Origin: Aggregatimonas sangjinii
GTDB lineage: Bacteria; Bacteroidota; Bacteroidia; Flavobacteriales; Flavobacteriaceae
DNA length: 64,000 bases
Assembly (NCBI RefSeq): GCF_005943945.1
Contig: NZ_CP040710.1
Span: 445,001-509,000, forward strand
Direction of reading: 5' to 3'
A model generated the notes under the pieces. That model did no database searches, was not told where the DNA came from, and worked only from the letters and a program-made list of their open reading frames with translations. This document shows positions 9,565 through 16,256 of this stretch, one piece after another; the stretch's first letter is position 1; each line of letters opens with the position of its first letter. The position numbers were made by a program, and so were the translations under genes.

Positions 9565-10245
9565 ATGTTATTGTTCCAAGACCCTGAAATGGGTGAAGTA
9601 GTATCCGAGGAAAAAACCTTGTCCGTAATCGATTTGATCTTCAGCGGTGGAACGGGCAGTATCGTAATTATCTCCGTGCTTTTTATTATGTTGGGAGTAG
9701 CGTTATATATTTATTTTGAGCGAATTTTAGCAATAAAAGCTGCCTCGAAAATAGATAAGAACTTCATGAACCAGATTAGGGACCATGTCACTTCCGGTAA
9801 ATTGGATGCGGCCAAAATGCTCTGCGCCCAAACCGATTCGCCTGTGGCGCGTTTGACCGAAAAAGGGGTATCCCGAATCGGAAAACCGCTTGATGACATC
9901 AACACTGCTATCGAGAATGCTGGTACTTTGGAGGTGTACAAACTGGAAAAAAATGTTAGTGTTTTAGCCACAGTTGCGGGAGCTGCACCGATGATCGGCT
10001 TCTTGGGAACTGTAATCGGTATGATTTTGGCATTCCATGAAATGGCAACAAGCGGCGGACAGGCCGAAATGGGCTCTTTGGCCTCGGGTATCTACACCGC
10101 AATGACGACAACGGTAGCGGGGCTTATCGTAGGTATTATCGCTTACATGGGTTACAACCACTTAGTGAACCGAACGGATAAAGTAGTGCATAAGATGGAA
10201 GCCAATGCAGTGGAGTTCCTTGATCTCTTGAACGAACCGCTGTAG
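9565..10245 (+). CDS. exbB: MotA/TolQ/ExbB proton channel protein
   Basis: 226 residues, three membrane spans: one near residues 32-52 and two in the C-terminal half (GAAPMIGFLGTVIGMI and TTTVAGLIVGIIAYMGYNHL). These are the signature ExbB/TolQ helices that form the inner-membrane pentamer using the proton gradient to power TonB at the outer membrane. ExbD and TonB genes follow. Start ATG at 9565 gives MLLFQDPEMGE with a short periplasmic N-terminus; normal length. Confidence 0.92.
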   Translation: MLLFQDPEMGEVVSEEKTLSVIDLIFSGGTGSIVIISVLFIMLGVALYIYFERILAIKAASKIDKNFMNQIRDHVTSGKLDAAKMLCAQTDSPVARLTEKGVSRIGKPLDDINTAIENAGTLEVYKLEKNVSVLATVAGAAPMIGFLGTVIGMILAFHEMATSGGQAEMGSLASGIYTAMTTTVAGLIVGIIAYMGYNHLVNRTDKVVHKMEANAVEFLDLLNEPL

Positions 10246-10246
10246 T

Positions 10247-10274
10247 AAGAACCAAGAAGCAAGAGCCAAGAACC
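10247..10274. repeat. Heptamer tandem repeat between exbB and exbD
   Basis: Four adjacent 7-base units: AAGAACC, AAGAAGC, AAGAGCC, AAGAACC. They begin right after the exbB stop. A simple-sequence tract of this kind can vary in copy number by slippage. It lies upstream of an internal promoter, so length change might alter the exbB to exbD transcript balance; that is inference. Confidence 0.7.
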
Positions 10275-10319
10275 GCGACCAAAAAGAATTTTACAAGTTT
10301 CAAGTGCTTTAATTAAGAC

Positions 10320-10353
10320 TTGATTCCATCAGCACAGCGGTCTTATATCTTTG
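10320..10353 (+). promoter_or_regulatory. Internal promoter for exbD-tonB-folC
   Basis: TTG at 10320-10322 and TATCTTTG at 10346-10353 match the Bacteroidota -33/-7 pattern with a 23-base spacer. The transcript would start about 30 bases before the GTG start of exbD. Confidence 0.45.
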
Positions 10354-10388
10354 CCCTATTAAGATTAATAAAAATTAAGCCTAGCGTA

Positions 10389-10775
10389 GTGAAACTGAAA
10401 GGAAGAAATAAGGTAAGCCCGGATTTTAGCATGTCGTCAATGACGGATATCGTATTCTTATTATTGATATTCTTTATGTTGACCGCAAATTCGCCCAATG
10501 CACTGGACTTGTTATTGCCAAAGGCCAAAGGCAAATCGACCAATACGCAAAATGTATCGGTAAGTATCGATAAGAACTTACAGTACTTTGTGAACAATGA
10601 GAAAATTAATGGAGAGTACATTGAAATTGAATTAAAAAAGGCACTAGAAGGACAAGATAAACCGACTATTATCCTTAGGGCAGAAGAGAACGTTGCCATC
10701 AAAGAAGCCGTCAACGTTATGGATATTGCCAATAGGAATAATTACAAAGTTATCTTGGCCGTGCGACCGAACTAA
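10389..10775 (+). CDS. exbD: ExbD/TolR-family biopolymer transport protein
   Basis: 128 residues from a GTG start giving (M)KLKGRNKVSPDFSMSSMTD. One membrane span (IVFLLLIFFMLTA) near residues 20-35 with the key aspartate of the ExbD family in SSMTDIVFLLL, then a small periplasmic domain. It partners ExbB in the proton-driven motor. A longer frame begins at 10320, but that would cover the promoter; ExbD proteins begin with a short basic cytosolic segment as here. The stop codon abuts the tonB ATG with no gap. Confidence 0.9.
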   Translation: MKLKGRNKVSPDFSMSSMTDIVFLLLIFFMLTANSPNALDLLLPKAKGKSTNTQNVSVSIDKNLQYFVNNEKINGEYIEIELKKALEGQDKPTIILRAEENVAIKEAVNVMDIANRNNYKVILAVRPN

Positions 10776-11720
10776 ATGTCGTTCCTAAACACGAGACACA
10801 AAAAACAGTCCTTTACACTCACTACACTGCTCTTAAGTGTACTGTTGCTTATATTATTCTATATAGGCCTTACCTACATGGACCCACCCGAAGAGAACGG
10901 AATCTCGGTCAACTTCGGCACTACCGACTTTGGTAGTGGTAGGGTACAGCCCAAAGAAAAAATACAATCCGAACCTTTGAATACGCCTCCGGTCGAACCT
11001 GTAAAGCAGGAAGAAGTGGAGGAGGAAGTCGTTGAAGAAGAGGTAGAGGACGTTCCTGAAGAAGCCGTGGTCAAAGAAGCCCCTGCCGAAGAATTGATGA
11101 CCAGGGAAGATGCCGAAGCCATAAGAATGGAAACGGCCAAAGCCGAGAAGAAAAAGGCCGAGGATGCTGCTAAAGCGGCCGAAAAACGAAAAGAAGAGGC
11201 CATTAAGAGGGAAAAAGCAAAAGCGGCCAAAATAGCACAGCAGAAAAAGGAGGCAGAGGAAAAGGCTCGACGGGAACAAGAGGCCAAAAAGAAAAAGCTG
11301 GATGAAATGATGGGTGGCCTCAATAAGTCGGATGGCACCGCATCGGGCTCTGAAGGTGATGACGACCGAGCAGGCGATAAAGGTCGTCCTGATGGAGATC
11401 CGTATGCCACCAGCTACTACGGAGCGCCCGGCAGTGGAAGCGGGACCGGAGGCTATGGTCTAAACGGACGCTCGCTCTCGAGTAAAGGTAAAGTACAGCA
11501 GGATTGTAATGAGGAAGGTCGTGTAGTGGTTAAAATCGTTGTAGATCGCAATGGTAAAGTGGTGAGTGCCACTCCGGGTGTAAAAGGCACTACGAATAAT
11601 GCCGCCTGTCTATTACAACCAGCCAAGGAGACAGCATTCAAACACAGTTGGAATTCCGACTCCAATGCGCCAAGCCAGCAAATAGGTTTTGTGGTGGTGA
11701 ACTTCAAACTAGGCGAGTAA
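10776..11720 (+). CDS. TonB-like energy transducer
   Basis: 314 residues. A membrane anchor near 14-34 (LTTLLLSVLLLILFYIGLTY) is followed by DPPEENGI, a long charged region rich in Glu, Lys and Ala (about 60-175) likely to be an extended or coiled periplasmic spacer, a Gly/Ser/Asp-rich linker (about 180-240), and a C-terminal TonB-type domain starting GRVVVKIVVDRNGKVV. It should carry force from ExbB/ExbD to outer-membrane receptors. The spacer replaces the proline-rich segment of enteric TonB. It abuts both exbD and folC, so translation is probably coupled. Confidence 0.85.
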   Translation: MSFLNTRHKKQSFTLTTLLLSVLLLILFYIGLTYMDPPEENGISVNFGTTDFGSGRVQPKEKIQSEPLNTPPVEPVKQEEVEEEVVEEEVEDVPEEAVVKEAPAEELMTREDAEAIRMETAKAEKKKAEDAAKAAEKRKEEAIKREKAKAAKIAQQKKEAEEKARREQEAKKKKLDEMMGGLNKSDGTASGSEGDDDRAGDKGRPDGDPYATSYYGAPGSGSGTGGYGLNGRSLSSKGKVQQDCNEEGRVVVKIVVDRNGKVVSATPGVKGTTNNAACLLQPAKETAFKHSWNSDSNAPSQQIGFVVVNFKLGE

Positions 11721-12932
11721 GTGACCTATTCCGAAACTTTGGATTGGATGTTCCGCCAGCTTCCAATGTATCAGCAAAAAGGCAAAACTGCCTTCAACGG
11801 CAAGTTGGATAATATCCTTCGATTTGCGACTCATCTCGACCATCCACATAAGAAATTCAAGAGCATTCATGTTGCCGGCACGAACGGCAAGGGGTCTAGC
11901 AGCCATATGTTGGCTTCCATACTTCAGGAAGCCGGTTACAAGGTAGGTCTTTATACTTCTCCCCATTTAAAGGATTTTCGCGAAAGAATATGCATTAATG
12001 GACAAACCGTTGGGAAAAGCTACGTCATAGATTTTATAGCCAACAATCTTGATTTTCTGAATGCGAATCGTCTGTCGTTCTTTGAAATGACGGTCGGAAT
12101 GGCTTTTGCATATTTCGCCGAGAGTAAGGTAGACATAGCGATTATCGAAGTCGGTTTGGGAGGGCGATTGGACTCTACGAATATCATCACGCCGGAAGTC
12201 GCGCTTATCACCAATATCGGCTATGACCATACGGACGTATTGGGTGATAGTCTTAAAAAAATAGCACTTGAAAAAGCCGGCATCATTAAGCCAGGTATAC
12301 CCGTGGTTATTTCCGAAACACAGCAGGAAATTCAAAATGTGTTCAAAAAGGTAGCTCTTGAGCGGGGTGCGGCACTTGAATTTGCCGATAAGATAGCCCG
12401 GAAGTCGTATCGGACCGATTTGCTGGGCGATTACCAAGTAAAGAATAGCAGGGGCGTGTTGGCTGCCATTGATAAATTGACCGATTTTAAAATAAGTGAA
12501 CGGGATATTAAGGCCGGGTTTGAAAATGTGACGAGAAATACGGGTTTAATGGGGAGGTGGCAGACCATTGGCAACCATCCAAAAATTATCTGTGATACCG
12601 CCCATAACAAAGAAGGTTTGACGTTGGTGCTGCAACAGTTGTTAGAGCAGGATTTTCAGACCTTGCATATGGTAATTGGTTTTGTAAAGGAAAAAGACTT
12701 AACAGGCGTTTTGCCACTCATGCCTACGACAGCGAATTACTATTTTTGCAGCCCGAAGGTAGAGCGAGGATTGGCACCGACCGCTTTAAGGGAACAAGCC
12801 AATGAATTCGATTTGAACGGAGAGGTATATCCATCGGTTATGGATGCTCTTGAAACTGCCAGAAACAAGGCGTCGGCAAACGATTTGATTTTTGTTGGAG
12901 GCAGTAATTTTACAGTGGCCGAAGTGCTTTGA
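11721..12932 (+). CDS. folC: Bifunctional dihydrofolate/folylpolyglutamate synthase
   Basis: 403 residues from a GTG directly after the tonB stop. ATP-dependent ligase that adds glutamate to dihydropteroate and to folates. The P-loop AGTNGKGSSSHMLASIL lies near 52, followed by GLYTSPHLKDFRERICING, the Mur-ligase-like central motif EVGLGGRLDSTN, and ITNIGYDHTDVLG. The C-terminal domain has CDTAHNKEG. Normal length. It is the last gene of the exbB-exbD-tonB-folC run. Folate enzymes folA and thyA occur elsewhere in the window. Confidence 0.95.
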   Translation: MTYSETLDWMFRQLPMYQQKGKTAFNGKLDNILRFATHLDHPHKKFKSIHVAGTNGKGSSSHMLASILQEAGYKVGLYTSPHLKDFRERICINGQTVGKSYVIDFIANNLDFLNANRLSFFEMTVGMAFAYFAESKVDIAIIEVGLGGRLDSTNIITPEVALITNIGYDHTDVLGDSLKKIALEKAGIIKPGIPVVISETQQEIQNVFKKVALERGAALEFADKIARKSYRTDLLGDYQVKNSRGVLAAIDKLTDFKISERDIKAGFENVTRNTGLMGRWQTIGNHPKIICDTAHNKEGLTLVLQQLLEQDFQTLHMVIGFVKEKDLTGVLPLMPTTANYYFCSPKVERGLAPTALREQANEFDLNGEVYPSVMDALETARNKASANDLIFVGGSNFTVAEVL

Positions 12933-12951
12933 TTTTTTGTACAGTTTTTCT

Positions 12952-12981
12952 TTTGGAGAATATAAAAGTATTCTATATTTG
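12952..12981 (+). promoter_or_regulatory. Promoter of the tRNA-Val(TAC) locus
   Basis: TTTG at 12952-12955 and TATATTTG at 12974-12981 with an 18-base spacer match the Bacteroidota sigma-A pattern. The transcript would run through the decayed tRNA copy before reaching the intact tRNA. Confidence 0.65.
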
Positions 12982-12993
12982 CACTCCTTATAT

Positions 12994-13037
12994 GGGCGAT
13001 TACCTGCCTCCGGCAGGCAGGGCTCAGTTGGTTCAGA
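12994..13037 (+). pseudogene. Partial tRNA-Val 5' copy split by a palindrome
   Basis: GGGCGATTA (12994-13002) and GCTCAGTTGGTTCAGA (13022-13037) equal the first 25 bases of the intact tRNA-Val(TAC) about 95 bases downstream. Between them sit 19 extra bases with the hairpin CCTGCC-TCC-GGCAGG. After 13037 similarity fades. A 9-bp inverted repeat, CTCCTTATA (12984-12992) with TATAAGGAG (13051-13059), encloses the copy. It cannot fold as a tRNA. It lies inside the leader of the real tRNA transcript. Confidence 0.8.
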
Positions 13038-13088
13038 ACATCCCGATTTTTATAAGGAGGGTAGGTATGAACGTAAGTAAAAATAATA

Positions 13089-13163
13089 GGGCGATTAGCT
13101 CAGTTGGTTCAGAGCACCTCGTTTACACCGAGGGGGTCGGGGGTTCGAGCCCCTCATCGCCCA
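13089..13163 (+). tRNA. tRNA-Val (anticodon TAC)
   Basis: Full cloverleaf by eye: acceptor GGGCGAT/ATCGCCC, D-arm GCTC/GAGC, anticodon stem CCTCG/CGAGG with loop TTTACAC (anticodon TAC), variable GGGTC, T-arm GGGGG-TTCGAGC-CCCTC, discriminator A at 13163. CCA is not encoded, which is common in Bacteroidota. Confidence 0.97.
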
Positions 13164-13166
13164 CAG

Positions 13167-13199
13167 AAAGTCATCGATCTCACGGTCGGTGACTTTTTT
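13167..13199 (+). terminator. Rho-independent terminator of tRNA-Val(TAC)
   Basis: A 13-bp stem (outer part AAAGTCA with TGACTTT, inner pairs continuing to a TCAC loop, two G-U pairs) followed by a run of six T. It starts four bases after the tRNA. Confidence 0.9.
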
Positions 13200-13297
13200 A
13201 ATTTTATAGGTATTTCCAACCCTTTTCCTTGAATGGCGCCAATATATTTCTCTTCGAGTCGATCCTATGGCGATCAAGGCGCAAGTGGCCCCGTCTC

Positions 13298-13375
13298 GAT
13301 ATTCTTTTGGATATCCATAAGAATATCAGGATTCATCGTCCACAGAAAGTCATCGCCCTCATGGTCGGTGACTTT
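13298..13375 (+). repeat. Second copy of tRNA-Val 3' tip plus terminator, with a palindrome
   Basis: 13333-13375 repeats the tRNA 3' tip and terminator (TCATCGTCCACAGAAAGTCA, then the same stem ending TGACTTTTTT) with a few changes. The tRNA body is gone. Where the T-arm would be, there is a 30-base near-perfect palindrome at 13298-13327: GATATTCTT, then TGGATATCCA, then AAGAATATC. The remaining 13200-13297 and 13376-13572 show nothing else I can name. Confidence 0.75.
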
Positions 13376-13572
13376 TTTGTAGGTTTTCGACCCATAAGTG
13401 GTAATGCTGCAGATGTGTTTTCATATTTCATTAGCAAGTATTTGTCCCGTGCTTTTTGGATAATATTGACCTAGTTAAACATATGTTATTTTGTTTAATA
13501 AAATTAGATATTCATTAAACAATATGTATGTTTGTGTAATAATGGCCGTTAAAAGCATTTAAAACTTTTATT

Positions 13573-13740
13573 ATGTTCGGACTCTTCAAGAAAAAATCCC
13601 AAAAAGATATACTTCATGAAAAGTATCAAAAACTCTTGAAGGAAGCACACCAACTTTCAACCTCCAATAGAAAAAAGAGTGATGAAAAGGTATTCGAGGC
13701 AGAGGAAATTATGAAACAAATTGTAAAACTTGATAATTAG
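13573..13740 (+). CDS. Small Lacal_2735-family protein
   Basis: 55 residues: begins MFGLFKKKSQKDILHEKYQK and contains LLKEAHQLSTSNRKKSDEK. I recognise this pattern as the small Lacal_2735 family, widespread in Flavobacteriaceae and of unknown function. It is basic with a helical, probably coiled-coil middle, no signal peptide. It starts the light-related cluster that continues to 18.8 kb, about 60 bases before the next small gene. Confidence 0.85.
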   Translation: MFGLFKKKSQKDILHEKYQKLLKEAHQLSTSNRKKSDEKVFEAEEIMKQIVKLDN

Positions 13741-13801
13741 TCATATACTTGACGAAGTTAGAATTACATAAAAATTATTCAGTAAGTAATACGTATATAG
13801 G

Positions 13802-14023
13802 ATGGATTTAATGGAAAGGGTTCAAGAATTTGAATCGAGAAAAAAATCTGGAATGAGCACTAGTGACAGAGTTTCTGCGGCGCGCGAGGTAAAGGCGCTT
13901 ATACTTGAGCTCAACGAGGTCTATAAAAAGGATAAAGATTCCAGTATCATGGATATTATGAAACGGCTCACGGTTCAAAAACAGAAGCTGGATAAACGTT
14001 TGAAGGGAAATCTTAACGTTTAG
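13802..14023 (+). CDS. Hypothetical 73-residue charged helical protein
   Basis: I do not recognise this family. 73 residues, strongly charged (many K, R, E, D), no membrane span, predicted mostly helical from its heptad-like spacing of Leu/Val/Met (RVSAAREVKALILELNEVY). It is six bases upstream of the DUF2805 gene and same strand, so it is likely translated as part of the cluster. A soluble cytosolic protein is the only safe inference. Confidence 0.7.
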   Translation: MDLMERVQEFESRKKSGMSTSDRVSAAREVKALILELNEVYKKDKDSSIMDIMKRLTVQKQKLDKRLKGNLNV

Positions 14024-14028
14024 GTCAT

Positions 14029-14355
14029 ATGGGTGCAGCGTCGTTCAAACAAGATAAAGTACTTTTCGTAGACGAGAAAGCCGAATTGAACGAACGTCAA
14101 TTAGATCGCATAATCGAAATGGCTTGGGAGGACCGTACTCCGTTTGCGGCAATTACCTATCAATTTGGATTGCCGGAAAAAGAAGTGATAAAACTTATGC
14201 GGGCCAATCTAAAATCAAGTAGTTTTAAAAGATGGCGAAAGAGAGTGAATAGTGGGGTAAGTCAAAAGCATCTCAAAAAGCGAAACCCAGAAATCGACCG
14301 TTTTAAATGTACGCGACAACGGGCTATTTCGAACAATAAAATCAGTAAGCGCTAA
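14029..14355 (+). CDS. DUF2805 / TIGR03643 family protein
   Basis: 108 residues. The core ELNERQLDRIIEMAWEDRTP, FAAITYQFGLPEKEVIKLMR and FKRWRKRVNSG matches the TIGR03643 (DUF2805) pattern as I remember it. The fold looks helix-turn-helix-like (a short helix, turn and recognition-type helix), followed by a very basic tail, so nucleic-acid binding is plausible but unproven. Genes of this family often lie beside cryptochrome/photolyase genes in marine bacteria, as here. Its stop overlaps the next ATG by one base. Confidence 0.85.
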   Translation: MGAASFKQDKVLFVDEKAELNERQLDRIIEMAWEDRTPFAAITYQFGLPEKEVIKLMRANLKSSSFKRWRKRVNSGVSQKHLKKRNPEIDRFKCTRQRAISNNKISKR

Positions 14356-15473
14356 TGGCGTCAAACTACGATGTAACGAAAGTACACTTCCCTTCAGCAT
14401 ACTCCGAAATTCTGCAACGTGTTGAAAGTATCGACCCTTCTACATACGCAAGAACTCGAAATTACATTAGCGGTGCGGTAAGCTATCTTTCCCCTTATAT
14501 TTCTAGAGGGGTTATTTCCACAAAATTCGTTTTGCAACAACTACTTCAGAATGGGCATTCGGTAAAAAAGTCGGAAAAATTCATTCAGGAACTTGCTTGG
14601 CGCGACTACTGGCAGCAGGTCTGGATGGCCAAAGGTAATGCCATCGATAATGACCTGAGACACCTGCAGACAGACGTTCAAAATCACGAAATTTCTACTA
14701 ACCTCGTCAAAGGCGAAACTGGGATAAAAGCGATAGATAGGGCAGTCGCTCAATTTTACGACACGGGCTATCTTCACAATCATGTGCGCATGTACATAGC
14801 GGCTATATCTTGTAATATGGGAAAGAGCCACTGGAAAATTCCCGCGCAATGGATGTATTACCACCTCTTGGATGGCGATTGGGCTAGCAATGCGCTGAGT
14901 TGGCAGTGGGTAGCAGGATGCAATAGAAACAAAAAGTACGTAGCTAATCAAGAAAACATCAATAAATATTGTCATACGACCCAGCAGGGGACCTTCTTGG
15001 ATATCCCCTATGACGCGTTCAGTACTATGGGAATTCCGGAAGTGCTTGACGACACCCATCTTCCTGAATTAATCACGCCCCTTCCGGAGCAAAAAGAAAT
15101 CAAATTTGATAAGGCGCTTCCGACTCAGATTTACAATTATTACAATCTAGACCCGAATTGGAAGGGCGATTTGAGCGCAAACCGTATTCTTTTACTAGAA
15201 CCGTCACATTTTGCAAAATATCCCATAGGTCAAAAGAGTATGGATTTTATGCTCGCCTTGGGTGAAAATATCGAAAACCTTCAGGTGTTCGTGGGAGAGT
15301 TCGATGAACTTTTGGCGCAATATCCTATAAGCGAAGTCTATTTTAACGAACATCCCACCAATAAAAATTATAGGGGAAAAGAGGAAGCGAGGGATTGGAT
15401 GTTCAGCGTTACGGGTTACTTTCCTTCATTTTTTGCATTTTGGAAGAAATGCAAAAAAGAACTGAACTATTGA
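14355..15473 (+). CDS. FAD-binding photolyase/cryptochrome-like protein, unusual domain order
   Basis: 372 residues. Residues about 30-240 match the C-terminal FAD-binding domain of photolyases: NYISGAVSYLSPYISRGVIS, ELAWRDYWQQVW, YDTGYLHNHVRMYIA, and DGDWASNALSWQWVAG. The usual N-terminal antenna domain is absent. Instead, residues about 265-365 form a separate stretch with strand-helix alternation (RILLLEPSHF, LQVFVGEFDELL, SEVYFNEHPTNKNYRG), which might be a small alpha/beta domain placed after the FAD domain. DNA repair or light sensing are both possible. It overlaps the DUF2805 gene by one base and is followed by a flavin reductase. Confidence 0.85.
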   Translation: MASNYDVTKVHFPSAYSEILQRVESIDPSTYARTRNYISGAVSYLSPYISRGVISTKFVLQQLLQNGHSVKKSEKFIQELAWRDYWQQVWMAKGNAIDNDLRHLQTDVQNHEISTNLVKGETGIKAIDRAVAQFYDTGYLHNHVRMYIAAISCNMGKSHWKIPAQWMYYHLLDGDWASNALSWQWVAGCNRNKKYVANQENINKYCHTTQQGTFLDIPYDAFSTMGIPEVLDDTHLPELITPLPEQKEIKFDKALPTQIYNYYNLDPNWKGDLSANRILLLEPSHFAKYPIGQKSMDFMLALGENIENLQVFVGEFDELLAQYPISEVYFNEHPTNKNYRGKEEARDWMFSVTGYFPSFFAFWKKCKKELNY

Positions 15474-15482
15474 TAGCATGCC

Positions 15483-16115
15483 ATGCAGTATACGAAGGAA
15501 GACATACAACAAATGGACCGGGTAAAGCGGTTAAAGCTCATCAACTCGGTCTCAGGTATAAAGCCTGCCAATCTAATCGGGACCATAGATGACAAGGGCA
15601 AGACCAATTTGGCCATATTCAGTTCGGTGTTGCATCTGGGGAGCGAGCCGGCGGTTCTTGGTTTCATCGTTCGCCCGATAGGTGAAGTACCACGACATAC
15701 CTATGAGAATATTATGTCGAACGGCCTATACACCATAAATCATGTGCACAGTTCTTTCATTAAAGAGGCCCATTATACCTCCGCGAAGTTCGACAGGGAG
15801 GAATCTGAATTCAGCGCATGTAATTTGCATGAAGAGTTTGTGACCGATTTTAAGGCCCCATTCGTTAAGGAAAGTCTTCTTAAAATGGGGATGAAGTTTT
15901 TAGAGGCTATTCCACTGGCTGTTAATGGAACGATTCTCGTAATTGGCGAAATACAACACCTGCTCGTTGCCCAAGAGGCTTTTACGGAAGATGACGACAT
16001 TAACTTAGAAACCATTGGCGGTGTTGGTATTTCTGGCCTGAATACGTATTACGATTTAGAAAAGAAAAACCGGTATCCCTTCGCGCGCCTGAACGAGGTG
16101 CCCGATTTTAATTAA
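15483..16115 (+). CDS. Flavin reductase family protein
   Basis: 210 residues. FMN-binding split-barrel protein of the flavin reductase/DIM6-NTAB group: VSGIKPANLIGTIDDKGKTNLAIFSSVLHLGSEPAVLGFIVRP carries the flavin-binding pattern, followed by HTYENIMSNGLYTINHV. It may supply reduced flavin, or store FMN. Its place between two FAD proteins of the photolyase family makes a role in their flavin supply a fair guess. Start ATG at 15483 gives MQYTKEDIQQMDRVK. Confidence 0.85.
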   Translation: MQYTKEDIQQMDRVKRLKLINSVSGIKPANLIGTIDDKGKTNLAIFSSVLHLGSEPAVLGFIVRPIGEVPRHTYENIMSNGLYTINHVHSSFIKEAHYTSAKFDREESEFSACNLHEEFVTDFKAPFVKESLLKMGMKFLEAIPLAVNGTILVIGEIQHLLVAQEAFTEDDDINLETIGGVGISGLNTYYDLEKKNRYPFARLNEVPDFN

Positions 16116-16121
16116 ATCCAG

Positions 16122-16256
16122 ATGCGAAAGCAAGATTTGCCCGAGAAAATATGTCCGGTTTGTGAAAGGCCTTTCGCCTGGCGTAAAAAATGGGAACGGG
16201 ATTGGGAAGACGTAAGATATTGTAGTGAAAAATGCCGTAGAAACAAATTGAAATGA
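16122..16256 (+). CDS. DUF2256 zinc-ribbon-like mini-protein
   Basis: 44 residues. Contains [20 protein letters not shown] and then YCSEKCRR, the CxxC...CxxxC pattern of DUF2256, likely a small zinc-binding knuckle. DUF2256 genes are commonly adjacent to cryptochrome/photolyase genes; here the stop overlaps the start of the photolyase gene by four bases (ATGA), a strong sign of coupled translation. Confidence 0.93.
   Translation: MRKQDLPEKICPVCERPFAWRKKWERDWEDVRYCSEKCRRNKLK

Noticed and set aside
10854-11410. Minus-strand frames of 141 and 178 codons opposite the tonB-like gene
   Set aside because: They arise from the low-complexity Glu/Lys/Ala coding region and have no start context, neighbours or family.
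13089-13375. Integrated element at tRNA-Val with att repeats
   Set aside because: The repeated 3' ends are only about 170 bases apart and enclose no integrase or cargo; tandem tRNA decay is simpler, though an ancient deletion cannot be ruled out.
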